From: Mesoterricola silvestris
GTDB taxonomy: Bacteria > Acidobacteriota > Holophagae > Holophagales > Holophagaceae
Direction: 5' to 3'
Assembly (NCBI RefSeq): GCF_030295405.1
Contig: NZ_AP027080.1
Span: forward strand, 2,852,001 to 2,916,000
Length of the DNA: 64,000 bases
Shown piece by piece: positions 7,257-14,263 of the stretch (position 1 is its first letter; each line of letters starts with the position of its first letter). The translations under genes and the position numbers were made by a program. Below the pieces are notes generated by a model. It worked only from the letters and a program-made list of their open reading frames with translations. It made no database searches and was not told the origin of the DNA.

Positions 7257-8080
7257 TCCTCGCGGCCCCCGCAAAACTGAACCGGTTCCTGGCCGTCCTG
7301 GGGCGGTTCCCGGACGGCTTCCACGAACTGGAGCTGGTCACCACCGTCCTGGAGGGGGTGGAGGGCCTCACCGACACGCTGGAGGGGGAGCCCGCCGGCG
7401 CCTTCTCCCTGGAGCTGGAAGGTCCCACGGCCGGGGGGCTCAGGGCCGACGAGGGCAACCTCGTGGTGCGGGCCTGGCGGCTCCTGGAGCGGGAAGCGCG
7501 CCGGGAGCTCCCCGCGCGGCTGAAGCTCCATAAGCGCATCCCCGCCGGGGCGGGCCTGGGGGGCGGTTCCAGCGACGCGGCCGCGGCGCTCCGCCTGGGG
7601 GACGCGCTCTTCGGCCTGGATTTGGGCGACGCCCTGCTGCTGCGCCTGGGCGCGGAACTGGGCAGCGACGTGCCCCTCTTCCTCCTGGGGGGCACCGTCC
7701 TGGGCCTGGGCCGCGGGGAGCGGGTGTTTCCCCTGCGCCCCGTGCCCCTGGAGCCCATCCTCATCGCGCATCCCGGCCTCCACGTGGCCACGCCCAGCGT
7801 CTACAAGTCCCTGCCCCAGGTGGGCTACCCCTTTCCCCAGGCCTGTCCCAGCCTGGGCGCGGGCGAGGCCCCGCCCTGGCGCAACGACCTCACCGGCGCG
7901 GCCATATACGCCTGCCCCGCCCTGAGCGAGGTGCGCGCGGCCCTGCTGGACACCGGGGGCGAACCGCTCCTGTGCGGCTCCGGGAGCTGCTGGGCGGCGC
8001 GGTACCCCGACGGAGCGCGACGGGACGCCGCCAGCCACGCCCTCGCGGCCCGGCCGGGCTGGACCGTCTGGAACCTTTGA
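7253..8080 (+). CDS. ispE: 4-diphosphocytidyl-2-C-methyl-D-erythritol kinase
   Basis: ATP-dependent kinase of the non-mevalonate isoprenoid pathway (GHMP kinase family). Near the start is AAPAKLNRFL, with the conserved Lys8. The ATP-binding loop PAGAGLGGGSSDAA lies at about 97-110, the catalytic Asp at about 139 in GSDVP, and a late Gly-rich GSGSCW motif follows. There is no ATG, GTG or TTG in frame at a sensible place. The best start is CTG at 7253, overlapping the map stop (CTGA), with GGAGG at 7241-7245 correctly spaced. This gives 275 residues, the family length. Initiation at the following ATC cannot be excluded. The gene is translationally coupled to map. Confidence 0.92.
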   Translation: MILAAPAKLNRFLAVLGRFPDGFHELELVTTVLEGVEGLTDTLEGEPAGAFSLELEGPTAGGLRADEGNLVVRAWRLLEREARRELPARLKLHKRIPAGAGLGGGSSDAAAALRLGDALFGLDLGDALLLRLGAELGSDVPLFLLGGTVLGLGRGERVFPLRPVPLEPILIAHPGLHVATPSVYKSLPQVGYPFPQACPSLGAGEAPPWRNDLTGAAIYACPALSEVRAALLDTGGEPLLCGSGSCWAARYPDGARRDAASHALAARPGWTVWNL

Positions 8081-8090
8081 GGAGGCAGGC

Positions 8091-9005
8091 ATGGCCGACT
8101 TGGCGCTGCGCGTGCGCGGCATCCGCAAGCAGTATCCCCGGGTGCTGGCCGTGGACGGCCTGGACCTGGACGTGGCCCGGGGGGAGGTCTTCGGGCTCCT
8201 GGGGCCCAACGGCGCCGGAAAGACCACGACCCTTGAGATGATCGAGGGCCTCACCCCCGCGGATTCGGGGGAGATGGAGATCCTCGGCCTCGACTGGAGG
8301 CGCGACGGCCGCGCCATCCGCAGCCGCATCGGCGTTCAGCTTCAGAGCACCAGCCTCTTCAACAAGATCACCCCCCGGGAGGCCCTGGACCTCTACGGCA
8401 GCTACTACCCCCGCAGCCGCGGCGCCGCGGAGCTCCTGGACCTGGTCCAGCTCGCGGACAAGGCCGACGCCTACCACGTGACCCTCTCCGGCGGCCAGAT
8501 GCAGCGGCTGGCCCTGGCGCTGGCCCTGGTGAACGACCCCGAGCTGGTCTTCCTGGACGAGCCCACCACGGGCCTGGATCCCCAGGCCCGGCGCTCCCTG
8601 TGGGACGTGGTGCGGCGCATCAAGGCCGAGGGCCGCACCGTCATCCTCACCACCCACTACATGGACGAGGCCGAAGCCCTCTGCGACCGCCTGGCCATCA
8701 TGGACCACGGGCGCGTGCTCACCGCGGGCACGCCCCTGGGGCTCATCCAGCAGCTGGCCATCCCCAGCGTGGTGGAGCTCGCCTTCCAGGGGGAGGCCCC
8801 GGACCCGTCGGCCTTCGCGGCCGCCCTGGGCCAGCCCGTCACGGTCCGCGCCGATCTCTGGGAGATCCCCACCCAGGACCCCAAGGCCCTCCTGCCCTCC
8901 CTGCTGGAGGCCGCCGAGGGCTTCCCCTACCAGCAGATCCATGTGCGCCGGGCCACGCTGGAGGACGTCTTCCTGCATCTCACCGGCCGAAGCCTGAGGG
9001 ACTGA
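8091..9005 (+). CDS. ABC transporter ATP-binding protein (ABC-2 exporter type)
   Basis: Cytoplasmic ATPase subunit of an ABC exporter, 304 residues. Walker A GPNGAGKTT is at 38-46, the Q-loop region is VQLQSTSLF, the signature LSGGQ is at 132-136, Walker B LVFLDEP is at about 152-157 with the catalytic Glu, and the H-loop His is in TTHYMDEAE. The C-terminal 80 residues form the extra domain common in DrrA/CcmA-like drug and lipid exporters. The ATG has GGAGG upstream, 10 bases after ispE. The next gene starts 2 bases after its stop and encodes the permease. Confidence 0.93.
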   Translation: MADLALRVRGIRKQYPRVLAVDGLDLDVARGEVFGLLGPNGAGKTTTLEMIEGLTPADSGEMEILGLDWRRDGRAIRSRIGVQLQSTSLFNKITPREALDLYGSYYPRSRGAAELLDLVQLADKADAYHVTLSGGQMQRLALALALVNDPELVFLDEPTTGLDPQARRSLWDVVRRIKAEGRTVILTTHYMDEAEALCDRLAIMDHGRVLTAGTPLGLIQQLAIPSVVELAFQGEAPDPSAFAAALGQPVTVRADLWEIPTQDPKALLPSLLEAAEGFPYQQIHVRRATLEDVFLHLTGRSLRD

Positions 9006-9007
9006 CC

Positions 9008-10036
9008 ATGCCGCTCCTCCGACAATTCCTCATGGAATGGAAGCTCTACGGCCGGGACCGGGTGGCCCTCTTCTGGACCTTCGCGTTCCCGATCCTCATG
9101 CTGGTGGGCTTCGGCACCATCTTCCGCTCGGGCTCCGGGCCCAGCCTCACCCTCGTGGTGGCGGGACCCGCCTCCCCGGAGCTCCTGGCGGCCCTGGCCA
9201 AGACGCCCGTGAAGCCCCTGTCCATGACCCCCGCCGAGGCCCAGGCGCGGTGGAAGAAGGGGGACACCGCCGCCCAGCTCCAGGAGGGCCGCCTGCGGGT
9301 GAACACCTACCTCGCCGCCCAGGGCCAGATGACGGCCCAGATCGTCCAGCAGGCCAACCTCGCCGTGCAGATGGGCCAGGCCGGGGTCGCCCCCCGCTTC
9401 CTCCCGGTCGCCATGGAGAGCCCCGGCAGCGCCCACCTCTCCAACTACGCCGCCTTCCTCCTGCCCGGGCTCCTGGGCATGAACCTCCTGAGCATGGGCC
9501 TTTTCAGCGTGGGCATGGTGAACGTGTCGTACCGGGAGAAGGGGAAGTTCCGGCGCCTGGCCGTGACGCCCCTGCCCAAGTGGGTCTTCCTGGGCGGCCA
9601 GGTCCTGCACCGCCTCACCGTCACGTTCCTGCAGGCCGCCGCCATGCTCCTGGTGGGCCACTTCGGCTTCCACATCACCAACCAGGGCAGCTACCTCCTC
9701 CTGGTGCTGGTCCTGGGCCTGGGCTGCGCCTGCTTCATGTCCATGGGCTTCGCCCTGTCCGGCTTCGCGAAGACTTCGGAAGGCTACGCCGCCATTTCCA
9801 ACGCCTTCTTCTTCCCCATGATGTTCCTGTCGGGGGTCTATTTCACCCTGGACAGCGCGCCGCGGTGGATGCAGCAGGCCGTCATCGCCCTGCCCCTCTC
9901 CCCCTACCTCAAGGCCCTGCGCGCCGTGTTCAACGACGGCGCGACCCTCGCGGGCCACGGCGCCGGCCTGGCCATCGTAGCCGCCTGGACCGCGGGCTGC
10001 TTCCTCGTGGCCGTGAAGAAGTTCAGCTGGGCCTGA
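9008..10036 (+). CDS. ABC-2 type transporter permease
   Basis: Membrane partner of the preceding ATPase, 342 residues. One N-terminal membrane segment (VALFWTFAFPILMLVGFG) is followed by a periplasmic domain of about 120 residues. Five more membrane segments follow, from AAFLLPGLLGMNLLSMGLF to the C-terminus, with the ABC-2 signature region around SGVYFTLDSAPRWMQ. This is the ABC2_membrane_3 layout of DrrB/YhhJ-type exporters. The gap to the ATPase gene is 2 bases, so the two form one unit. The substrate is unknown and no other transport component is nearby. Confidence 0.88.
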   Translation: MPLLRQFLMEWKLYGRDRVALFWTFAFPILMLVGFGTIFRSGSGPSLTLVVAGPASPELLAALAKTPVKPLSMTPAEAQARWKKGDTAAQLQEGRLRVNTYLAAQGQMTAQIVQQANLAVQMGQAGVAPRFLPVAMESPGSAHLSNYAAFLLPGLLGMNLLSMGLFSVGMVNVSYREKGKFRRLAVTPLPKWVFLGGQVLHRLTVTFLQAAAMLLVGHFGFHITNQGSYLLLVLVLGLGCACFMSMGFALSGFAKTSEGYAAISNAFFFPMMFLSGVYFTLDSAPRWMQQAVIALPLSPYLKALRAVFNDGATLAGHGAGLAIVAAWTAGCFLVAVKKFSWA

Positions 10037-10370
10037 TTTAGGATATCGACCCACCCCGACGATCACGACCGAAGCCAGCGGAGACCGTCTGGCCCTCGGC
10101 CGGGAGCGGGCTGCGTTCAGCGGCTGATCCCTTTCATCCTGTTCATCCGCTTTCATCCCTGTTCCCGCAGGGCCAGCGCAGGGATGGGTCGGCGCATGCA
10201 GATCAAATGCGCGCCGTCCCACCTCATCGCTGGCCCTGCGGGAACAGGGATGAAATTGGATGAACAGGATGCAGGGGATGAAAGAAGGGATTGGCGACTG
10301 AGAACGTCCGGGACGCTCACGGATACGTAGCCGGGTTCCCAGGGTAGACTTTTCCCATCCTGGGGAGTCC
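10037..10370. other. Gene-free interval carrying repeat family A copy 1
   Basis: No coding frame is credible here. The interval holds the long imperfect palindrome described separately (10126-10290) and about 80 bases of leader before the NlpC/P60 lipoprotein gene. TAGACT near 10344 is a possible -10-like element but has no convincing partner. Confidence 0.6.
10126..10290 (+). repeat. Dispersed repeat family A, copy 1: long palindrome
   Basis: Two 41-base arms, 10138-10178 and 10228-10268, are reverse complements with only 2 mismatches. The 49-base loop contains a shorter inner inverted repeat (GGCGCAT / ATGCGCGCC). Core stem bases include CCCTGTTCCCGCAGGGCCAG. The central part recurs in degenerate form at 22303-22410. 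As RNA it would fold into a very long hairpin. It lies between the ABC permease and the NlpC/P60 lipoprotein genes, both on the plus strand. Confidence 0.85.
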
Positions 10371-11129
10371 ATGCGGAACGTCCTACCGACAGCGCTGGCC
10401 GGCCTGCTACTGGCCGGTTGTTCCGCGCCGCGGCCCGCGCCGCCGAAGGCCGCGCCGCCGAAAGCCGCGCCCGCCAAGGCGCCCCGGGCGGCCCGCCTGG
10501 GCTTCACCATCCAGGCGGGAGCCTTCGCGAAGGTGGAGAACGCCTCCCGCCTGGCGGACCTGCTCCAGTCCCGGGGGCTGGACGCGGTGTACTACGCGGC
10601 CCAGCCGGGGCTCTACCGGGTGCGCTTCGGGGACTTCCCCAGCCGGGAGGCGGCGCGGGCCCGGGCGGAGGCCCTGCGGGCGGCGGGGGTGATCCAGGAG
10701 TTCTACCTGGTGGCGCCGGAGGAACCACCCATGGCCCGGCCCGCGCCCCGGGAGGCCCGGGGCCTGCGCGCCAACCTCGCGGACACCGCCCGGAGCTACC
10801 TGGGGGTGCCCTACCTGTGGGGGGGCACCACCTCCCGGGGCTTCGACTGCAGCGGCCTGGCCATGGCCGTGTACCGCCTCAACGGCCTGCAGCTGCCCCG
10901 CAATTCCCGGGAGCAGTTCGAGGCCGGGGCGCGGGTCGCCGAGCCGGAGGTGGGCGACCTGGTCTTCTTCGCCACCGGCCGCCGGGGGGAGGTGTCCCAC
11001 GTGGGGATCTACGTGGGGGACGACGTCTTCATCCACGCCCCCGGCCGCGGCCGACGCATCGCCCGGGAGCGGCTGGGGGATCCGTACTTCCGGGAGCGGT
11101 ACCTGGGGGCCAGGACCTTCCTGGAGTAG
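10371..11129 (+). CDS. SPOR-domain NlpC/P60 peptidoglycan hydrolase, lipoprotein
   Basis: Predicted envelope-anchored cell-wall endopeptidase, 252 residues. The signal peptide ends in LLAGC (lipid-anchored Cys17). An Ala/Pro/Lys-rich linker with repeated PPKAAP follows to about residue 42. A SPOR domain (about 44-115, FTIQAGAFAKVENA) should bind denuded septal glycan. The C-terminal NlpC/P60 domain (about 132-252) has the catalytic Cys160 (GFDCSG), His210 (SHVGIY) and His222 (IHAPG). The start is ATG at 10371 after GGGGAG. The domain combination suggests action at the division septum. It converges with the cyclophilin gene, leaving 8 bases between stops. Confidence 0.93.
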   Translation: MRNVLPTALAGLLLAGCSAPRPAPPKAAPPKAAPAKAPRAARLGFTIQAGAFAKVENASRLADLLQSRGLDAVYYAAQPGLYRVRFGDFPSREAARARAEALRAAGVIQEFYLVAPEEPPMARPAPREARGLRANLADTARSYLGVPYLWGGTTSRGFDCSGLAMAVYRLNGLQLPRNSREQFEAGARVAEPEVGDLVFFATGRRGEVSHVGIYVGDDVFIHAPGRGRRIARERLGDPYFRERYLGARTFLE

Positions 11130-11137
11130 GGTGGCGT

Positions 11138-11725
11138 CTACTTCCTCTTGCCCGCCTTGCGCTTCACCGGCGCCGGCGCGCCCTCCAGCACCGCGCCGGT
11201 GATCACTACGGGGGTCTGGGGGCGGTCGCCGGGGAGGGTCTTGACGTCGCGGATCTTGTCCACGGTGTCCATGCCGTCCACCACCTTGCCGAACACGCAG
11301 TAGCCCCAGCCGTCCTGCCCGGGGAAGTCCAGGAAGGCGTTGTCCACCACGTTCACGAAGAACTGGGAGGTGGCGCTGTGGGGGGCGCCGGTGCGGGCCA
11401 TGGCCACGGTGCCGCGCACGTTGTGCCAGCCCTTCTCCTGGGCCTGCTTGGCCTCGTTCTGGATGGGGGCCCGGGTGGGCTTTTCCGCGCCCTGGGCCGT
11501 CATGCCGCCGCCCTGGATCATGAACTTGGAGATGACGCGGTGGAAGGTGGTGCCCTTGTAGTGGCCGCTCTTCACGTAGCCCAGGAAATTGTCCACGGTC
11601 TTCGGGGCGGCCTCGGGGTCCAGCTCCAGGGTGAAGCTGCCGAGGGTCGTGGTGAACTTGACCTTGGGGTTGGCGGCCAGGGCCGCGACGGCGGCGAGGG
11701 CGAAGGCTAGGGTGCGGATGCGCAT
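11138..11725 (-). CDS. Secreted peptidyl-prolyl cis-trans isomerase, cyclophilin type
   Basis: Catalyses proline cis-trans isomerisation during folding of exported proteins. The signal peptide MRIRTLAFALAAVAALAAN precedes a single cyclophilin domain of about 165 residues, with the core FHRVISKFMIQGG, the VAMART and SQFFVNV segments, and a lysine/arginine tail. The start at 11725 is preferred to an upstream TTG/ATG because GGAG lies 8 bases before it and it begins right at the signal peptide. The gene stands between the NlpC/P60 gene and a PIN toxin gene, with no obvious operon. Confidence 0.94.
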   Translation of the reverse strand: MRIRTLAFALAAVAALAANPKVKFTTTLGSFTLELDPEAAPKTVDNFLGYVKSGHYKGTTFHRVISKFMIQGGGMTAQGAEKPTRAPIQNEAKQAQEKGWHNVRGTVAMARTGAPHSATSQFFVNVVDNAFLDFPGQDGWGYCVFGKVVDGMDTVDKIRDVKTLPGDRPQTPVVITGAVLEGAPAPVKRKAGKRK

Positions 11726-11747
11726 GGGGGATCTCCGATGGAGGTCA

Positions 11748-12119
11748 TTATGCACCCGGATGGAGGGTTCCCTGAACCGCCCGCAGGTCCTCGCGCAGGG
11801 TGCCCATGGGCAGGTGCCCCGCCTTGCGCGCGGTTTCCAGGGCCATGGCGTCCTCGAAGTCCAGCCCGCCGCGGTAGCCTTCCAGGGCCGCCCGGGGCAC
11901 GGCGGGGTCCTCCACCACCAGGTCCTTGTTGTCCAGGATCATCTCCAGGGCCTCGACCATGCGGGGCCGGCTGCGGCCGTGGACGCCCTCCAGGGCCCGC
12001 ACCGTTTCCGCCAGCACCAGGTGGGAGACCCACACGGGCCCCGCTTCCCGTATGAAGGCCTGGGCCGCCGGGCTCCCGGCGAGGCTGCCCACCAGAAGGG
12101 AGGCGTCAACGGACCGCAT
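11748..12119 (-). CDS. PIN-domain ribonuclease, VapC-like toxin
   Basis: Probable toxin of a type II toxin-antitoxin pair, 123 residues, acting as an Mg-dependent RNase. The PIN pattern is visible: Asp5 in [10 protein letters not shown], a Glu in SHLVLAETVRAL, an Asp in LDFEDAMAL, and a final acidic position in GTLREDLRAV. Its ATG has GGAGG upstream and lies inside the end of the AbrB-type gene (14-base overlap), the classic vapBC layout. The fourth acidic block is less canonical than in well-studied VapC proteins. Confidence 0.82.
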   Translation of the reverse strand: MRSVDASLLVGSLAGSPAAQAFIREAGPVWVSHLVLAETVRALEGVHGRSRPRMVEALEMILDNKDLVVEDPAVPRAALEGYRGGLDFEDAMALETARKAGHLPMGTLREDLRAVQGTLHPGA

Positions 12120-12369
12120 GGCGCCTCCGCATCCGCTCCTTGACGCCCTCCAGGAGTTCGGGCCCCGTCTTGTGCAGCACGCCCTGCTGGAGATCCAGGG
12201 CCGTGGCCACGTCGCCCAGGGTGAACTTGCCCACCCGGCGCACCTGGAGGTTCCCGTCCTTGAGCTCCCAGTCGATGTAGTCGCCCGGGGCGATGCCGAA
12301 CTTCTTCATGACCGCCGAGGGCACGGACACCTGGCCCTGGGCCGTGATCCTGGAACGTGCGAGACTCAT
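12106..12369 (-). CDS. AbrB/SpoVT-type antitoxin, VapB-like
   Basis: DNA-binding antitoxin of 87 residues that should neutralise the adjacent PIN toxin and repress the operon. The N-terminal swapped-hairpin motif is clear: [30 protein letters not shown]. The C-terminal half is charged and helical and would bind the toxin. ATG at 12369 has GGAGGT just upstream. It is the first gene of the pair and overlaps the toxin gene by 14 bases. It diverges from the phosphofructokinase gene across a 115-base gap. Confidence 0.85.
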   Translation of the reverse strand: MSLARSRITAQGQVSVPSAVMKKFGIAPGDYIDWELKDGNLQVRRVGKFTLGDVATALDLQQGVLHKTGPELLEGVKERMRRRHAVR

Positions 12370-12484
12370 GCGGACCTCCCAGCCGGTCCAGTGTATCCAT
12401 TACCGGCTTAATGCCCGCCTTTTTGTTCGCATCAGGGTGCAAGGGAGTAGGATCCAGGACACGTCACACTTCCAGGAGGCACAC

Positions 12485-13639
12485 ATGCGAATCGGCGTCC
12501 TAACCGGCGGGGGCGACGTCCCTGGGCTCAATCCCTGCATCAAGATGCTGGTGGCCCGGGCCAACGAGGAGGGCTTCGAGGTGGTGGGGATCCGCAGGGG
12601 CTGGGCCGGGCTCCTGGAGTACAACCTCGACGACCCCGACACCCATCCCCGGTGCATCCTGCCCCTGGACAAGTTCAACACCCGCACCGTGGACCGCACC
12701 GGCGGCACCTTCCTGCACACCAGCCGCACCAACCCCGGCAAGGTGAGCCTGGGCCGGGTTCCGGACTTCCTCAAGCCCACGATCACCCCCGACCAGGAGG
12801 GCCCCTTCGATTTCACGCCCCACGTGCTCAAGGTCATCGAGAAGCTCGGCATCGACATCCTCATCCCCATCGGCGGGGACGACACGCTGAGCTACGGCGA
12901 GCGCATGCACCAGGAGGGCGTGGCCTGCGTGGCCATCCCCAAGACCATGGACAACGATATCTTCGGGACGGACTACTGCATCGGCTTCTCCACCGCCGTC
13001 ACCCGCAGCGTGGAATTCATCCACCAGCTGCGCACCTCCGCGGGATCCCACGAGCGCATCGCCATCGTCGAGCTCTTCGGCCGGAATTCCGGGGAGACGT
13101 CGCTGCTGGCCTCGTACCTTGCCGGCGTGGACCGGGCCCTCATCAGCGAGGTGCCCTTCGATCCCGTCCGGGTGGCCGAGAAGGTCATGGCCGACAAGCG
13201 CGGCAACCCGAGCAACTACGCCATGATCACCGTGAGCGAGGGCGCGCACATGGTCGGCGGGACCCCGGTGGAGTTCGGCGAGGCCGACGCCTACGGCCAC
13301 AAGAAGCTGGGCGGCATCGGCCACATCCTGGGCGAGGCCCTCAAGAAGCTCACCGGCGAGGACGTGCTGAACCAGCAGGTCTCCTACCTCATGCGAAGCG
13401 GCGCCCCGGACAGCCTCGACCTCATGGTGGCCGTGAACTTCGCCAACGTGGCCATCAACGTCATCCGCGGCGGGGAGCGCAACCGCCTGGTGGCTCTGCG
13501 CAACGGCACCTACACCAGCGTGCCCATGTCCACGCTGACCCAGGGCCTCAAGCGGGTGGACGTGGCCGAACTCTACGACAAGGACAACTACCGCCCCAAG
13601 GTCCGGCACGTGGAAGGCAAGCCCATGTTCCTCTACTGA
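12485..13639 (+). CDS. pfp: 6-phosphofructokinase, pyrophosphate-type active site
   Basis: Phosphorylates fructose 6-phosphate to fructose 1,6-bisphosphate. The 384-residue protein has the family motifs GGGDVPGLN (8-16), GGDDT (130-134), PKTMDND (152-158) and the substrate segment [16 protein letters not shown]. Two positions mark donor use. Asp133 replaces the Gly of ATP enzymes (GGDDT rather than GGDGS), and Lys153 replaces the Gly in the second motif. Both are the residues of PPi-dependent enzymes, so a reversible PPi-linked reaction is inferred. The ATG at 12485 follows AGGAGG. It is convergent with a small gene 16 bases away. Confidence 0.92.
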   Translation: MRIGVLTGGGDVPGLNPCIKMLVARANEEGFEVVGIRRGWAGLLEYNLDDPDTHPRCILPLDKFNTRTVDRTGGTFLHTSRTNPGKVSLGRVPDFLKPTITPDQEGPFDFTPHVLKVIEKLGIDILIPIGGDDTLSYGERMHQEGVACVAIPKTMDNDIFGTDYCIGFSTAVTRSVEFIHQLRTSAGSHERIAIVELFGRNSGETSLLASYLAGVDRALISEVPFDPVRVAEKVMADKRGNPSNYAMITVSEGAHMVGGTPVEFGEADAYGHKKLGGIGHILGEALKKLTGEDVLNQQVSYLMRSGAPDSLDLMVAVNFANVAINVIRGGERNRLVALRNGTYTSVPMSTLTQGLKRVDVAELYDKDNYRPKVRHVEGKPMFLY

Positions 13640-13655
13640 GGGAGGCGGCGCGCGC

Positions 13656-13991
13656 CTACTTCGACCGCACCATCCCCGCCTTGCAAAGCCCCATGCGGTT
13701 GAACTGCAGGGTCCGCCTGAGCCCCGTGTCCCAGAGGGAGACCTCCCTCACCAGCAGCAGTTCCTTCACCAGGTGCGCCGCCTGCGCCCGGGGCACCTCC
13801 GCGGAGTCGCGCCCCCCGAAGACCAGGTAGAGCCGCTCCTCCGGGAAGAACCGGTCCACCCGCCCCTGCACCGCGGCCTCGGAGAATTCCTGGGAGAGGC
13901 CCACGAAGGTCCACTCCTGGCCGTCGGTGCGGATCCAGTCGATGGACTTGGCGAGGCTGCGGGTGGCTCTCTGGATCGACGGGGTGCCCAT
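13656..13991 (-). CDS. Uncharacterised small protein (111 aa)
   Basis: A 111-residue cytoplasmic protein with no recognised family. It begins MGTPSIQRATRSLAKSIDWI and has alternating strand/helix character (EWTFVGLSQEF, RLYLVFGGRDS, LLLVREVSLWDTGLRR). There is no signal peptide or membrane segment. GAGG lies 7 bases before the ATG. Its stop is 16 bases from that of the phosphofructokinase gene on the other strand. Codon pattern favours coding on this strand over the antisense frames. Confidence 0.6.
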   Translation of the reverse strand: MGTPSIQRATRSLAKSIDWIRTDGQEWTFVGLSQEFSEAAVQGRVDRFFPEERLYLVFGGRDSAEVPRAQAAHLVKELLLVREVSLWDTGLRRTLQFNRMGLCKAGMVRSK

Positions 13992-14059
13992 GGCCGGCCT
14001 CGGGGTGGAGAAGGAGTCTACCGCAGCGGGCGCCCGGAGGGGTCCCCTAAGCTTCCCGC

Positions 14060-14080
14060 ACCAGACGCGCCACGTCTGGT
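14060..14080. promoter_or_regulatory. Palindrome ahead of the acid-oxidation operon
   Basis: ACCAGACG and CGTCTGGT form a perfect 8-bp inverted repeat around a five-base centre. It lies about 185 bases before the CoA-transferase start and about 40 bases before a promoter-like pair. It may be an operator or a small terminator for an upstream transcript. It has no T-run, which favours a protein-binding role. No regulator can be assigned. Confidence 0.35.
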
Positions 14081-14097
14081 TTCATGGAAAGAAAGTA

Positions 14098-14125
14098 TTT
14101 GAGGACCCATGGGTCAGGATATAAC
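14098..14125 (+). promoter_or_regulatory. Possible sigma-70-type promoter for the acid-oxidation operon
   Basis: TTTGAG at 14098-14103 and TATAAC at 14120-14125 are separated by 16 bases, in a locally AT-richer stretch of an otherwise GC-rich gap. Transcription would give a leader of about 130 bases before the CoA-transferase ATG. Consensus matches are moderate only. Confidence 0.35.
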
Positions 14126-14263
14126 GTCATGGGAAGGACGTGAGAGCCGATTCACTTCTCTGCATCCCGTCCACCCCAGCGTTCACGGCCCACGGCGACC
14201 GGCACCCCGGCGGTGTAGGGCCCGCCGGGGGCCTGCCCCGAACCCCGACCCGAGGTACCCGCC

